From JALORV01 sp963707445 (GTDB lineage Bacteria; Pseudomonadota; Gammaproteobacteria; Burkholderiales; Burkholderiaceae_F): DNA of 64,000 nucleotides. Under the pieces are notes generated by a model, which searched no databases, was not told the DNA's origin, and saw only the letters and a program-made list of their open reading frames with translations. The DNA is taken from positions 124,001-188,000 of the forward strand of contig CAVPPW010000019.1 in assembly GCA_963707445.1 (NCBI GenBank), in the 5' to 3' direction. This document shows, piece after piece, positions 20,763 through 29,134 of this stretch. Within the stretch, counting starts at the first letter, position 1. Each line of letters starts with the position of its first letter. Both the position numbers and the translations under genes were made by a program.

Positions 20763-20908
20763 ATCAGTCCGCCGGCGCCGAAATCAACCACATGGGCGCC
20801 GCTGACCCAGTATGCTGGCGCGCATTTCGCGCTGGGGCCGCAGCAGCTCACGCCGGCGCTGGCGCACTTTCCCTCGCAAGTCGACACAGGGACGATGGTC
20901 ATCACGGC

Positions 20909-21400
20909 ATGCTGATTCGCCACCATGAAGCAGGCGACTGGCCCGCCGTCTGGGCGCTGCTGCACGAGACCTTCCGCGACGGCGACACCTATGCGTTCGC
21001 GCCGGACAGTTCTGAGGCCGAGATCCGACGGGTCTGGATCGAGGCGCCGCTCGCTACGTATGTCGCCTGCGGCCCGGATGGCACGCTGCTCGGGACGTAT
21101 TACGTGAAGGCGAACCAGCCCGGGCTCGGCTCGCATGTCTGCAACTGTGGCTACGTCGTCGCGCGCGCCGCTCAAGGCCAGGGCGTCGCCACCGCGATGT
21201 GCGAGCACTCGCAGGTCGAAGCGCGCAAGCTGGGCTTCCGCGCGATGCAGTTCAATCTGGTGGTCGCGACCAATGCGCGGGCGGTGCGGCTGTGGCAGCG
21301 ACTCGGCTTCGCGATCGTCGGCACACTGCCGAAGGCCTTTTGCCACGTGCGCCTCGGTGAAGTCGACGCACACGTCATGTACAAGCGGCTGGTCGACTGA
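20909..21400 (+). CDS. GNAT family N-acetyltransferase
   Basis: A 163-residue single-domain GNAT. The acetyl-CoA pyrophosphate loop reads ARAAQGQGVATAMC, and NARAVRLWQRLGFAIVG is the typical C-terminal motif. ATG 20909 was chosen because it puts the first strand (MLIRHHEAGDWPAVW) at the N-terminus. It is the first of four plus-strand genes joined by stop/start overlaps; its TGA shares a base with the next ATG (21400). The substrate is unknown. It could acetylate a small amine, antibiotic or peptide end. Confidence 0.85.
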   Translation: MLIRHHEAGDWPAVWALLHETFRDGDTYAFAPDSSEAEIRRVWIEAPLATYVACGPDGTLLGTYYVKANQPGLGSHVCNCGYVVARAAQGQGVATAMCEHSQVEARKLGFRAMQFNLVVATNARAVRLWQRLGFAIVGTLPKAFCHVRLGEVDAHVMYKRLVD

Positions 21401-21979
21401 TGGCCTCCGTAGCAATCGAGCGTGCCCGTCGCTGCCGGTTGCGTGTCGGAAGTGTCGCGGACGCCGAGTGTCGTGTCCGGCCTTGCGCTGCTTGTCTTTC
21501 TCGACACCTATGCCGCCGATGGCATGCGCGCCGACCTGGCGCGCGAGGCGCTGGCAGTGTGTTCGGCTGCGAACTTCGCGGCAGCGCTGTCCGATCCGCA
21601 GCAGCGGTTGGTGCTGTCCGAGTGCGACGGCGTTTTGCTCGCGTTCGCTCAGCTTGTCCTGCAGCCGGCGGCCCCGGCCCGCGACCTGCCGCTGGGGCTG
21701 GAACTGATCCGCCTCTATGTGCATCCCGCGTACCAGCGCTGCGGGCTCGGGCGCGCGCTGCTCGCTGACGCCGAGGCGCAGGCTCGATCCGCAGGGGTAG
21801 CCCTTTGGCTGACGGCCTGGGCGGGCAATACGCGCGCTCTCGACTTTTACCGCGCCCTCGGCTTTGGCGACGTCGGTACGCGACCCTATGTCTTTGAAGC
21901 GAACACGTACGAGAATCGGCTCCTCTTCAAGCCCGCCGGCCCCGTCGCTGACGGACGCACCGAACGGAGGCAGGAATGA
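21400..21979 (+). CDS. GNAT family N-acetyltransferase, frameshifted near N-terminus
   Basis: A GNAT protein of about 192 residues. The first 25 residues from ATG 21400 read as a typical GNAT opening, VGSVADAE. Dropping one T near 21470 joins this to VVSGLALLVFLDTYAADGMR. The acetyl-CoA loop is HPAYQRCGLGRALL, and the C-terminal motif is NTRALDFYRALGFGDVG. The ATG overlaps the previous stop and the TGA overlaps the next gene start (21976-21979). The function is unknown. Relatives with this N-terminus include acetyltransferases of the RimI/YncA type. Confidence 0.82.
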
Positions 21980-22962
21980 AGGCCGCGTACTACGAAAAAA
22001 CCGGGCCCGCGCGTGAGGTGCTCCATGTCGCCGATCTGCCCGATCCCGAGCCGGGACCGGGCGAGGTGCGCGTGCGCCTGCAGTGGTCCGGCGTAAACCC
22101 GTCCGACGTCAAGTCGAGGGCCGGCTTGCGCGGGGGCCCGATGCCATTTGCCCGCATCGTTCCGCACAGCGACGGTGCCGGCGTGATCGACCGCATCGGC
22201 GACGGCGTGCATCGATCGCGGCTCAACCAGCGTGTCTGGGTGTGGAACGCCGCGTGGGGACGTCCGAACGGCACTGCAGCAGAGTACGTCGTGCTGCCGT
22301 CCCGCCAGGCGGTGGCGCTGCCTGATGCGGTCGATCTGGACGCAGGCGCATGTTTTGGTATCCCCGCGTTGACCGCGCTGCATGCGGTGCAGGCTCATGG
22401 CGGCGTGCTCGGTCGATCAGTACTGGTCGCCGGCGGCGCTGGTGCAGTCGGCCACTATGCGCTGCAGTTCGCGCGGCTGCTCGGCGCGCGCCAGTTGCTG
22501 ACAACGGTCAGCGGCCCGGAAAAAGCCGACATCGCGCGGCAGGCCGGTGCCGATGTGGCGATCGATTACCGACGTGAGGATGTGGTCGAGCGCGTACGGT
22601 CGCTGACGCTGGGCCTCGGCGTCGATCGCGTGATCGAGGTCGACATCGCCGCCAACGGCGCGCTCGATGCCGAATTGCTGAAGGCCGGCGGCGAAGCGGT
22701 CGTCTACGGCAGCGGCGCACGCGAGTTCGCACTGCCGTTTTTCCCGCTGATCTCGCGCAGCCTTACGTTGCACTTCTTCATCGTCTACAACCTGACCGAC
22801 GTCGACCGTGACCGGGCCGAGGCGACGCTGCACGGCCTGCTCGAAGCGGGCCAACTGCAGCACCGCATCGGCGCGCGGCGAAAGTTGGCGGAGATTGCAC
22901 AGGCGCACGAAGACGTCGAGTCCGGCCGTGTCATCGGCAACATCGTCATCTCGGTCACCTGA
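21976..22962 (+). CDS. NADPH:quinone reductase-like zinc-independent MDR oxidoreductase
   Basis: An intact 328-residue member of the quinone oxidoreductase family. The GroES-like N-terminal domain has SGVNPSDVKSRAG, and the Rossmann fold is marked by GGAGAVGHYALQFARLLGA near residue 155. No zinc ligands are seen. The family reduces quinones or alpha,beta-unsaturated carbonyls with NADPH. It is coupled at both ends: its ATG overlaps the previous GNAT stop by 4 bp and its TGA shares a base with the next GNAT start. The surrounding acetyltransferases suggest detoxification, which is inference only. Confidence 0.88.
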   Translation: MKAAYYEKTGPAREVLHVADLPDPEPGPGEVRVRLQWSGVNPSDVKSRAGLRGGPMPFARIVPHSDGAGVIDRIGDGVHRSRLNQRVWVWNAAWGRPNGTAAEYVVLPSRQAVALPDAVDLDAGACFGIPALTALHAVQAHGGVLGRSVLVAGGAGAVGHYALQFARLLGARQLLTTVSGPEKADIARQAGADVAIDYRREDVVERVRSLTLGLGVDRVIEVDIAANGALDAELLKAGGEAVVYGSGAREFALPFFPLISRSLTLHFFIVYNLTDVDRDRAEATLHGLLEAGQLQHRIGARRKLAEIAQAHEDVESGRVIGNIVISVT

Positions 22963-23741
22963 TGCACGCCGCGGAAACGCACCCCGATGCGATCGATCGG
23001 CGCGTCTGGGACGCTCATGGCGATGCGTGGCAGACGCAGGGACGCCTGCGCGAAGGCCTGGGCGGCGGCGCTGCCGACATGCCGGGCATCCGCCTGATGG
23101 CGTCGGGGCTGCCGCACGCGCAGTGGAACAACGGCGACGTGACGCAGACGGAGAAAGTGTCCTGGGACGACGTGCGGGCCTGGTATGCCGCCCGCGCCGG
23201 CGGCCGCGGCGTCCCGTGGGGTGTCCGGGTGCCGGCCGGCACGGCCTTCGGGCGCGGGCGGCTGGTTTTCCGCAAACGCTGCATGGCACTCGATACCGCG
23301 CGCTTCCGCCTCTTTTCCTGCGCAGACGACCTCGCCATTCGGGTGGCTGATCCGGAAGATGCGGCCACCGTGTCGCGCATCGACGCCGAAGCCTTCGAGA
23401 CGTCTACAGAACAGGCGCGTCCGTGGATCGAACCGCAGTTAAGCGCTGCGCGATTCACCGTAGCGCTTGCCGTTCACAGCGATGCACCGGTGGGGGCCGC
23501 AACTGCGATCCGCACCGACGGTCGCGCGGGCCCATGCGTTGGGATCTTCGGCGTGGGGGTGATCGGCACGGCACGCGGACGCGGCATCGGCAGCGCGATC
23601 ACCAGCTGGCTAGTAGCGCGCGCGTTCGCGGCGGGCGCGACGCTGGTTCACCTGAACCCGGATAGCGAGGCGGCCGCACGACTCTATTCGCGGCTCGGCT
23701 TCGAGGAGACCGCGGGACTTGATGTCTACACGGACCTCTGA
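22962..23741 (+). CDS. GNAT family N-acetyltransferase with long N-terminal domain
   Basis: A 259-residue protein in which the GNAT core fills the second half (IRVADPEDAATVSRIDAEAF, then TARGRGIGSAI and EAAARLYSRLGFEET). The first 110 residues are a separate domain rich in Trp and Gly (WNNGDVTQ, VPWGVRVPAG). It resembles the N-terminal substrate-sensing half of two-domain GNATs. It is the last gene of the coupled four-gene run. The frame is intact. The substrate is unknown. Confidence 0.82.
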   Translation: MHAAETHPDAIDRRVWDAHGDAWQTQGRLREGLGGGAADMPGIRLMASGLPHAQWNNGDVTQTEKVSWDDVRAWYAARAGGRGVPWGVRVPAGTAFGRGRLVFRKRCMALDTARFRLFSCADDLAIRVADPEDAATVSRIDAEAFETSTEQARPWIEPQLSAARFTVALAVHSDAPVGAATAIRTDGRAGPCVGIFGVGVIGTARGRGIGSAITSWLVARAFAAGATLVHLNPDSEAAARLYSRLGFEETAGLDVYTDL

Positions 23742-23742
23742 A

Positions 23743-23778
23743 GCGCGTATTCGGTACTTCTAGCGCCGCGATACGCGC
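23743..23778. terminator. Possible terminator hairpin between convergent genes
   Basis: An 8-bp stem (23743-23750 with 23771-23778) closes a long 20-nt loop immediately after the GNAT stop. There is no T-run. It separates the plus-strand operon from the minus-strand VOC gene. Confidence 0.35.
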
Positions 23779-23815
23779 CTGCGGCGATTCGCTGGCACGA
23801 CGGCGATTGGCCGGC

Positions 23816-24187
23816 TTACGACTCAGTTTGCGGCTGAAAGAGTTCGATTGGGTTCCCAGATGGGTCCTCCACCAGGACCTGCTGCCCTCCCGGACCCTCG
23901 ATAGGATCACTCCGAAACTGAGCCCCGGTGGAGCGCAGCGCCGCCATGGCTGCCGATAAGTCCTGAACCTCGATCACGAGTCGGTTCCAACCGCCAGGCG
24001 AGGGCTCTGAACCATCCGCTAGTCGGCGTGACGCGGACGACCCCGGCCCGCTTAGCCAGAGCTGCAGATCGCCCCTCTGCAGCATCGCGAACGGCGAACC
24101 CCAGCGTTCCTTCTCAGCAAAGCCAAGGGCTGCGTAGAAAGGCAAGGCCTGGTCAACGTCCTTGACGAGATAGCGAACCGTAGCCAT
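23816..24187 (-). CDS. VOC family (glyoxalase/bleomycin-resistance-like) protein
   Basis: A 123-residue one-module-pair VOC protein. It reads ATVRYLVKDVDQALPFYAALGF at the N-terminus and GQQVLVEDPSGNPIELFQP at the C-terminus, with the glutamate of PIELF a typical metal ligand. Related proteins bind toxic small molecules or act as lyases or isomerases, and no specific substrate is evident. I start at ATG 24187. It belongs to a stretch (about 23.8-25.65 kb) that is visibly less GC-rich than its neighbours. The frame is intact. Confidence 0.85.
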   Translation of the reverse strand: MATVRYLVKDVDQALPFYAALGFAEKERWGSPFAMLQRGDLQLWLSGPGSSASRRLADGSEPSPGGWNRLVIEVQDLSAAMAALRSTGAQFRSDPIEGPGGQQVLVEDPSGNPIELFQPQTES

Positions 24188-24342
24188 GGCGCCTCCGACC
24201 GTCCAGTTTCGGATAATTCTGAGGTCGCCAGCGGCCGGCTGCAATTGGCCGAGGCCGACACGACACGTCCTATTCAGTTACGGGCTTCTCGGGCGTGACG
24301 ACCCTGAAGCTGTGCCGAGGTGAGCCGCCGAGTTCTCGGTCG

Positions 24343-24993
24343 TTAGACCGGTGCCTCCCCGCGACCCTGGAGCACCAACCTTGCAAAGAGAATCCCTGCC
24401 ACAAGCATGAGCAGGTTGCCGATCTTGCTGAGGAGAACTTCGGCAGAGACGATCTCGCCCATGATCAGAATTGAGCCCAGCGCAAGACAAAGTGCCGGCC
24501 AACGAAATGGACCAGCCGGGAATGCGAGCGCAATGACGGCGAGGACTGTGCCGATGAAGAATGCCAGCAGGCCCGGCACGAGCACCGCGAAGATCGCGGC
24601 CGACTGGAAGGTTTCAAGAAGGACAACGGCGGCGGCCAGGTCAGCGCCCTCGGCGAGAAATCGCCCGAGCAGCATCTCGAACACGAAGACCGCCGACAGC
24701 GCGCCCACCGAAGCGACCAGGAGAAGACGCGCGGCATAACCGGCCACGGGTCTGCGGCTTTCTGCGAGCTTCGCCACAGTGAGAATGCCCGGGATGAACA
24801 GGAGCATCCCAACGAACAACAGAAGATGCGCTGCATACCATCGCGTGGCGGCCTGGGCGACGATGGCGACTTGAGCAGCCGCGTCCCAGCTTTCAGCCGG
24901 ATGGAAGAGATCGCCGACGCTCATCAGCGCAGGGCCAACGACCAGGCTCGCGGCTCCTATGGCCCTACGATACCGAGGGAGTGCAGCATCCAT
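24343..24993 (-). CDS. Multi-pass membrane protein of unknown function
   Basis: A 216-residue protein with about six hydrophobic helices. ATG 24993 has a good ribosome site (GGAGAG, 6 nt spacing), which favours it over the ATG eight codons upstream. No enzyme motif is visible. HLLLFVGMLLFIPGILTVAKL and VLVPGLLAFFIGTVLAVIAL mark helix pairs. The general pattern resembles DUF998/DUF4386-type small membrane proteins, but I cannot place it firmly. It sits in the lower-GC block between VOC and GNAT genes. The frame is intact. Confidence 0.65.
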   Translation of the reverse strand: MDAALPRYRRAIGAASLVVGPALMSVGDLFHPAESWDAAAQVAIVAQAATRWYAAHLLLFVGMLLFIPGILTVAKLAESRRPVAGYAARLLLVASVGALSAVFVFEMLLGRFLAEGADLAAAVVLLETFQSAAIFAVLVPGLLAFFIGTVLAVIALAFPAGPFRWPALCLALGSILIMGEIVSAEVLLSKIGNLLMLVAGILFARLVLQGRGEAPV

Positions 24994-25150
24994 GATGATC
25001 TCTCCTGCAGCGCGCATTGCAATGTGAGTTGTGTGAGAGTCTCCTTACGCGTTTCCACTATCGCAACTTGCATTATCAACACGAACCCGCCGCACTGCTT
25101 TCATGCAGGACAGGCGGTGGCCAAGCCCGCGCCCTTTCCCGCTCTCTGCA

Positions 25151-25639
25151 CTACGGCAAGAGCTCAAGCACTTCGTCGCCATGACTATCGAAAGCGAGTG
25201 TCGTGCGCCAGCCGAGGCGGCGGTAAAAGCCGTAGGCGCGACAGGTCGGATCGGGCGAGCAACCCAAGAAAAGGCGGTCATGTCCGAAGGAGCGTAGTTG
25301 CTCGACGACCATGGTGAGAAGCTGACGGCCGAGGCCGCGGCTCTCGTAATCGGGAAGCAAGGCAAGCACGACGACTTCCCCGGTCTCCTTGGACCCGAAG
25401 CAGTAGCCGACGAGGCTGCCGTCCGACTCGCAGACAAATCCAGGCAACGACCCAGCTTCAATATCCCGCGCCCACGACTCAGCGGTGATGCCGGCGTTGC
25501 GGAGCCGCTCCTCCGATACTGCGTTCTCGCGGGTGAGTCCCCGGATTCGGACACACTCCGGGGCGTCGCTCGGCACTGCAGGGCGAACCTGAGAATTTCT
25601 CGTCACGACCGGTTTAGTCCGCTTGCGTCTGGTTCTCAC
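25151..25639 (-). CDS. GNAT family N-acetyltransferase
   Basis: The GNAT core starts at about VRPAVPSDAPECVRIR. The acetyl-CoA loop is DYESRGLGRQLL, and the C-terminal motif is CRAYGFYRRLGWRTTLAFD. The frame is open upstream into the broken end of the sigma-factor gene, so the start is uncertain: GTG 25639 gives 162 residues with an Arg/Lys-rich leader, while GTG 25606 gives 151. The lower GC and its position directly against the truncated sigma gene suggest acquisition by transfer. The substrate is unknown. Confidence 0.75.
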   Translation of the reverse strand: MRTRRKRTKPVVTRNSQVRPAVPSDAPECVRIRGLTRENAVSEERLRNAGITAESWARDIEAGSLPGFVCESDGSLVGYCFGSKETGEVVVLALLPDYESRGLGRQLLTMVVEQLRSFGHDRLFLGCSPDPTCRAYGFYRRLGWRTTLAFDSHGDEVLELLP

Positions 25640-25655
25640 CCGCCGCCTCAGCGCT

Positions 25656-26144
25656 TCAGCGACACCGATAGAAGCAGTCGGTCGCGATCTCTTGCTCGCT
25701 CAGGCCGGCGAAGTAGCGCATTTCGACGACCCGGCGCAGCCGCCGGTCACTGTTGTCCAGTTCGTCCAGTGCGTCGTTAATGCGGATGATGTCTTCGTCC
25801 TGGTTGCCGATTGAACCGGCGATCTCGGTGTTGAGCGTCAGATTCGCCTGGCCTCCGCCCCGGCGTTCGGCGTTGCGCTTGCGCGCGAAGTCGACGATGA
25901 CGTTGCGCAGGACCTGAGACACATATGCCATGAAGCGGCCACGTCTGTCGAGGTCGATGCGCCCCGCGCCCTGCAGTCGCAGATAGGCCTCGCGCGCGAG
26001 CGACGTCGGGTCAAGCAGCGTCAGCGGACCGTTTTCCGCAAGCCGCGCCCGCGCCATACGGTGAATGTCCGAGTACAGCAGCTCGAAGATGCTGTCGAGT
26101 GCAGCACGATCGTTCTCCGCGATGCGGTGCAGAAGATTGGTCAC
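25656..26144 (-). pseudogene. ECF-type RNA polymerase sigma factor, truncated in region 4
   Basis: The region 2 block SLAREAYLRLQGAGRIDLDR, then FMAYVSQVLRNVIVDFARKR, places this in the Sig-70_X6 group (ECF43-like). Region 4 begins (LRRVVEMRYFAGLSEQEIA) but stops within a few residues. A one-base correction extends it only to about DRLLLSVSLKR before another stop, short of the complete helix-turn-helix. The -35-binding helix is therefore incomplete, and I call it a likely pseudogene. The start is uncertain; GTG 26144 with an upstream GGAGGA is plausible, and the frame is open to 26255. It directly borders the lower-GC GNAT block. A frameshift error plus a divergent tail is the alternative. 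Confidence 0.6.
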
Positions 26145-26330
26145 GTCGCTCTTCAGATCCTCCGTCCGCGCGGATGCTAGTGGAGGTCGGCTCGATCGGC
26201 TACGGTGGGATGGCAGCAGCGCTCGCCGCCCCGAGACGCACACGCCGATACGCACAGGCGCTGTCGCGCTGGCGCGTGCGGCCGGTCCCGGCCAGAATGT
26301 TCGGCGGACGAGCGAACGTGGAGGTCAAGG

Positions 26331-26732
26331 ATGGGCGTTCTGGCACAGCCGACGCGGCAGGAGTTCACCGTCAGTCATCTCGACGAAGCAGTGTTCGAGG
26401 GCGGCGGCCTGCGGGACTACTCCGTCTACCGCGATCTCGGCATCGCGCGCGCGACGCACGGGCTGGCGACCGCGCATGTCATTCGCATGGTCGCGCCGTT
26501 CACCGAGGCGTTCGGCCAGCGGCACCACCATGACGTCGAGTTCCAGCTCGTCTATGTACTGAAGGGCTGGTTCAAGACCGAGTTCGAAGGTCACGGCGTA
26601 CATCTGATGCGCGCAGGCTCGTGCTGGATCCAGCCGCCAGGAATCCGTCACAGAGTGCTCGGCTGGTCGGACGACTGCGAACTGCTCGAGATCATTTTTC
26701 CGGCCGAACACGACACGGTCATCGATGAGTGA
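26331..26732 (+). CDS. Cupin-domain protein
   Basis: A 133-residue single cupin. The two conserved motifs are visible: the first as RHHHDVEFQLVYVLKGWFKTE with metal-binding histidines and glutamate, and the second as PPGIRHRVLGWS with the last histidine. ATG 26331 follows a good ribosome site (GGAGG, 6 nt spacing). It lies divergent from the sigma gene across 187 bp and 33 bp ahead of an FAD oxidase gene, probably in one transcript. It may be a small-molecule dioxygenase, isomerase or sensor; the sequence does not decide. Confidence 0.82.
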   Translation: MGVLAQPTRQEFTVSHLDEAVFEGGGLRDYSVYRDLGIARATHGLATAHVIRMVAPFTEAFGQRHHHDVEFQLVYVLKGWFKTEFEGHGVHLMRAGSCWIQPPGIRHRVLGWSDDCELLEIIFPAEHDTVIDE

Positions 26733-26765
26733 TCGTGCCGGCCGCATCTCCGTCGCAGGCGCGTA

Positions 26766-27917
26766 TTGATTCAGCAGCTCGTCGTCGACGCTGACGTCGT
26801 CGTCATCGGCGCCGGCATCGCCGGTGCGTCGGTCGCATGCGAGCTCGCCGGGCGTTGCCGCGTCGTGCTGCTCGAGCGTGAAAGCCAGCCGGGCTACCAC
26901 ACGACCGGCCGCTCGGCGGCGCTCTTCACCGAGACCTACGGCAACGCCGTCATGCGGGCCCTGACGCGCGCCAGCAAGACGTTTCTACACTGCCCGCCCG
27001 CTGGGTTCGCCGACGCGCAGCTGTTGTCACCGCGCGGCACGCTGCTGGTGGCAGCGTTTTCCGACCTGCCGAAACTGCAACAGCTGGCGGCCGACTGCTC
27101 GGCACTCGTGGCCAACCTTGCGTTGCTCGATGGGGCCGCTGTGCGCGCCCGCGTGCCGTGCTTTGCCGAAGATCAAGTCGCGGGTGGCCTGCTGGAGCCG
27201 GATGCGATGGACATCGATGTCCACGCGCTGCATCGCGGCTATCTGCGGACGCTCGCCGCGCGCGGCGGCGTCCTCGTGACCAGTGCCGAGGTGCTCGATC
27301 TGCAGCGCGATGGCGGCCGCTGGCGCCTGACTACGACCGCTGGCGAGTTCCGCGCCGATCGCGTCGTCAACGCGGCCGGCGCGTGGGCCGAGGAGATCGG
27401 CCGTCTCGCTGGAGCGCGTCCGATCGGACTCGTTCCCAAGCGCCGGACTGCGATCACGTTCGATCCTCCGGCCGGAGTCGATGTACGCCGTTGGCCGGCG
27501 GTGATCGAGGTCAACGAGACTTGGTACATCAAACCAGACGCAGGCCGGATCCTGGCCTCGCCCGCCGACGAGACACCATCGTTACCCTGCGATGCGCAGC
27601 CTGACGAATACGACGTCGCCGTTCTGGTCGACCGCCTGAGCCGCTCGACCACTCTGAAAGTGCCACGCATCCATTCAAAGTGGGCCGGTCTGCGCTCCTT
27701 CGTGGCTGACAAGACGATCGTCGCCGGATTCGATCCGCAAGTACCAGGCCTGTTCTGGCTGGTAGGCCAGGGGGGCTACGGCATCCAGACCGCTCCAGCC
27801 ATGGGCCGCGCGGCTGCGGCTCTGCTGCTGGACGGGGCTGTACCTGCAGACATCGGTGATTTCGGAATCGACCGGTCCACACTGGCTCCGGACCGCCTGA
27901 TGGCTTCGCCGGATTGA
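26766..27917 (+). CDS. FAD-dependent oxidoreductase (DAO family)
   Basis: An intact protein of about 383 residues with the FAD-binding VVVIGAGIAGASVACELA at the N-terminus. A DAO-type mid-section has GLLEPDAMDIDVHALHRGYLR, and the C-terminal FAD segment is FWLVGQGGYGIQTAPAMG. Relatives oxidise amino acids or secondary amines (glycine oxidase, D-amino acid or sarcosine oxidase types). No ATG is available; TTG 26766 gives the best N-terminus. The cupin gene ends 33 bp upstream, suggesting the pair acts on a common amine or amino-acid substrate (inference). Confidence 0.85.
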   Translation: MIQQLVVDADVVVIGAGIAGASVACELAGRCRVVLLERESQPGYHTTGRSAALFTETYGNAVMRALTRASKTFLHCPPAGFADAQLLSPRGTLLVAAFSDLPKLQQLAADCSALVANLALLDGAAVRARVPCFAEDQVAGGLLEPDAMDIDVHALHRGYLRTLAARGGVLVTSAEVLDLQRDGGRWRLTTTAGEFRADRVVNAAGAWAEEIGRLAGARPIGLVPKRRTAITFDPPAGVDVRRWPAVIEVNETWYIKPDAGRILASPADETPSLPCDAQPDEYDVAVLVDRLSRSTTLKVPRIHSKWAGLRSFVADKTIVAGFDPQVPGLFWLVGQGGYGIQTAPAMGRAAAALLLDGAVPADIGDFGIDRSTLAPDRLMASPD

Positions 27918-28006
27918 ATCCTCAGCCCGCGAAGACGCCGCGCCGCGCATTCGCCCCGTGTATGTAAAGTGCGGGCCTCACGACTCGCATTCCGACCAGG
28001 CTACAC

Positions 28007-28255
28007 ATGGAACCGGCAACCGATCGCCCCGCTCTGCCCGACCGGCTTTCAACCGACGCAAGCAGCCCGCATTACATCGCTGGCGTGCTCGAACACAACA
28101 TCGGCATCCGCTTCAACGACAAGGAGCGTTCTGACGTCGAGGAATACTGCATCAGCGAGGGCTGGATCAAGGTGGCAGCGGGCAAGACGCTGGACCGCAA
28201 GGGCCGCCCGCTGCTGATCACCTTGAAGGGGAAGGTCGAGGCCTACTATCGCTGA
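28007..28255 (+). CDS. DUF3297 family protein
   Basis: An 82-residue protein matching the DUF3297 family almost throughout: LPDRLSTDASSPHYIAGVLEH, then IGIRFNDKERSDVEEYCISE and GKVEAYYR at the end. The family is common in proteobacteria, cytosolic and of unknown function. ATG 28007 is 90 bp after the FAD oxidase stop. It may have its own promoter. No partner gene is evident. Confidence 0.88.
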   Translation: MEPATDRPALPDRLSTDASSPHYIAGVLEHNIGIRFNDKERSDVEEYCISEGWIKVAAGKTLDRKGRPLLITLKGKVEAYYR

Positions 28256-28301
28256 TCCGCGTTGCTTTACGACGCTGCGCGGGCCACGGCGCTCTGCCGG
28301 C

Positions 28302-28892
28302 TCATGCCAGCATCTTCACGACCTCGGCAAACGTGTTGGCCACCTCGGTGACCGGCACTGGCATGCCGAGCTGCCGCTCGATCTGTGTCCGCGACACGAC
28401 GCCGCGTACGCGTCCCGGCGCAGCGGCTGACGAAAGCTCCGTCACAAGCAGGTGATTTCTGCCGTAGCGCCGCAGTGTGGCAATCACATTGCTCACCGTG
28501 GCGAATCTCATCACGGCGAAGTCGATCGCGTCCAGTTCCGACAGCGGCGTCATCACATGAGACACCGTCAGCTCGTCGTAACGCAGATTGCGCTGCTGCA
28601 CGAGGCGCAGTTGCGCGTCGCTGTGCAGGTCCGTCGACGTCACCAGCCCCTCGATGGCCGGCATCTCGCGGACGACGAACAGCATCCGCACGCCCTGATA
28701 AATCATGAACTGCTCGGCCTGGCGCAGTGTGGTCGACGGGCTCGTCGTCGCGGCCTTCACCTGCGTCAGGTCGGTCATCACCTCGAGCGCCGGTGACTCG
28801 AGCGAGACTGGGCTGGTCTGCCAATCGCGCGCCTGCGCGATCACGGTGCCGGGTTCCAGCAGTCTCGTCGGCAGCGGCGAGTTCCGATCCAT
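28302..28892 (-). CDS. CBS-domain protein
   Basis: A 196-residue protein with a pair of CBS motifs: the first around residues 40-100 (ALEVMTDLTQVKAATTSPST, then GVRMLFVVREMPAIEGLVTSTDL) and the second around 110-185 (VSHVMTPLSELDAIDF, then HLLVTELSS). Tandem CBS domains bind adenosyl ligands and regulate attached or partner proteins; no catalytic domain is present here. I start at ATG 28892. It is convergent with DUF3297 and divergent from pepF across about 240 bp. The frame is intact. Confidence 0.85.
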   Translation of the reverse strand: MDRNSPLPTRLLEPGTVIAQARDWQTSPVSLESPALEVMTDLTQVKAATTSPSTTLRQAEQFMIYQGVRMLFVVREMPAIEGLVTSTDLHSDAQLRLVQQRNLRYDELTVSHVMTPLSELDAIDFAVMRFATVSNVIATLRRYGRNHLLVTELSSAAAPGRVRGVVSRTQIERQLGMPVPVTEVANTFAEVVKMLA

Positions 28893-29134
28893 GGTTGCCT
28901 CGCTTTCCGGTGTCCGCGCCGGAACTGCCCGGCTGGGCACGCAGCGCGATTCTGAGCGCGAGAGCCGCCGACCGCAATGGCATCCCGGCCCAAACGCTGA
29001 TCTATCCTGCCGCACGGCGTCACGGCACGCGCGAACGGACGACCGGACCAAGACGGTAGTATCGATTGCCACAGAACGGCGAGGCGCCTGCAGGCACGGT
29101 CGCGCGCCAAATACGAATTCAGGGAGAAGCTCAC

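Noticed and set aside
23816..25639. The VOC-membrane-GNAT block as integron cassettes
   Set aside because: Gene types fit cassettes and a GTTAGAC heptamer overlaps one stop (24342-24348), but no paired half-site, repeated attC or integrase is visible.
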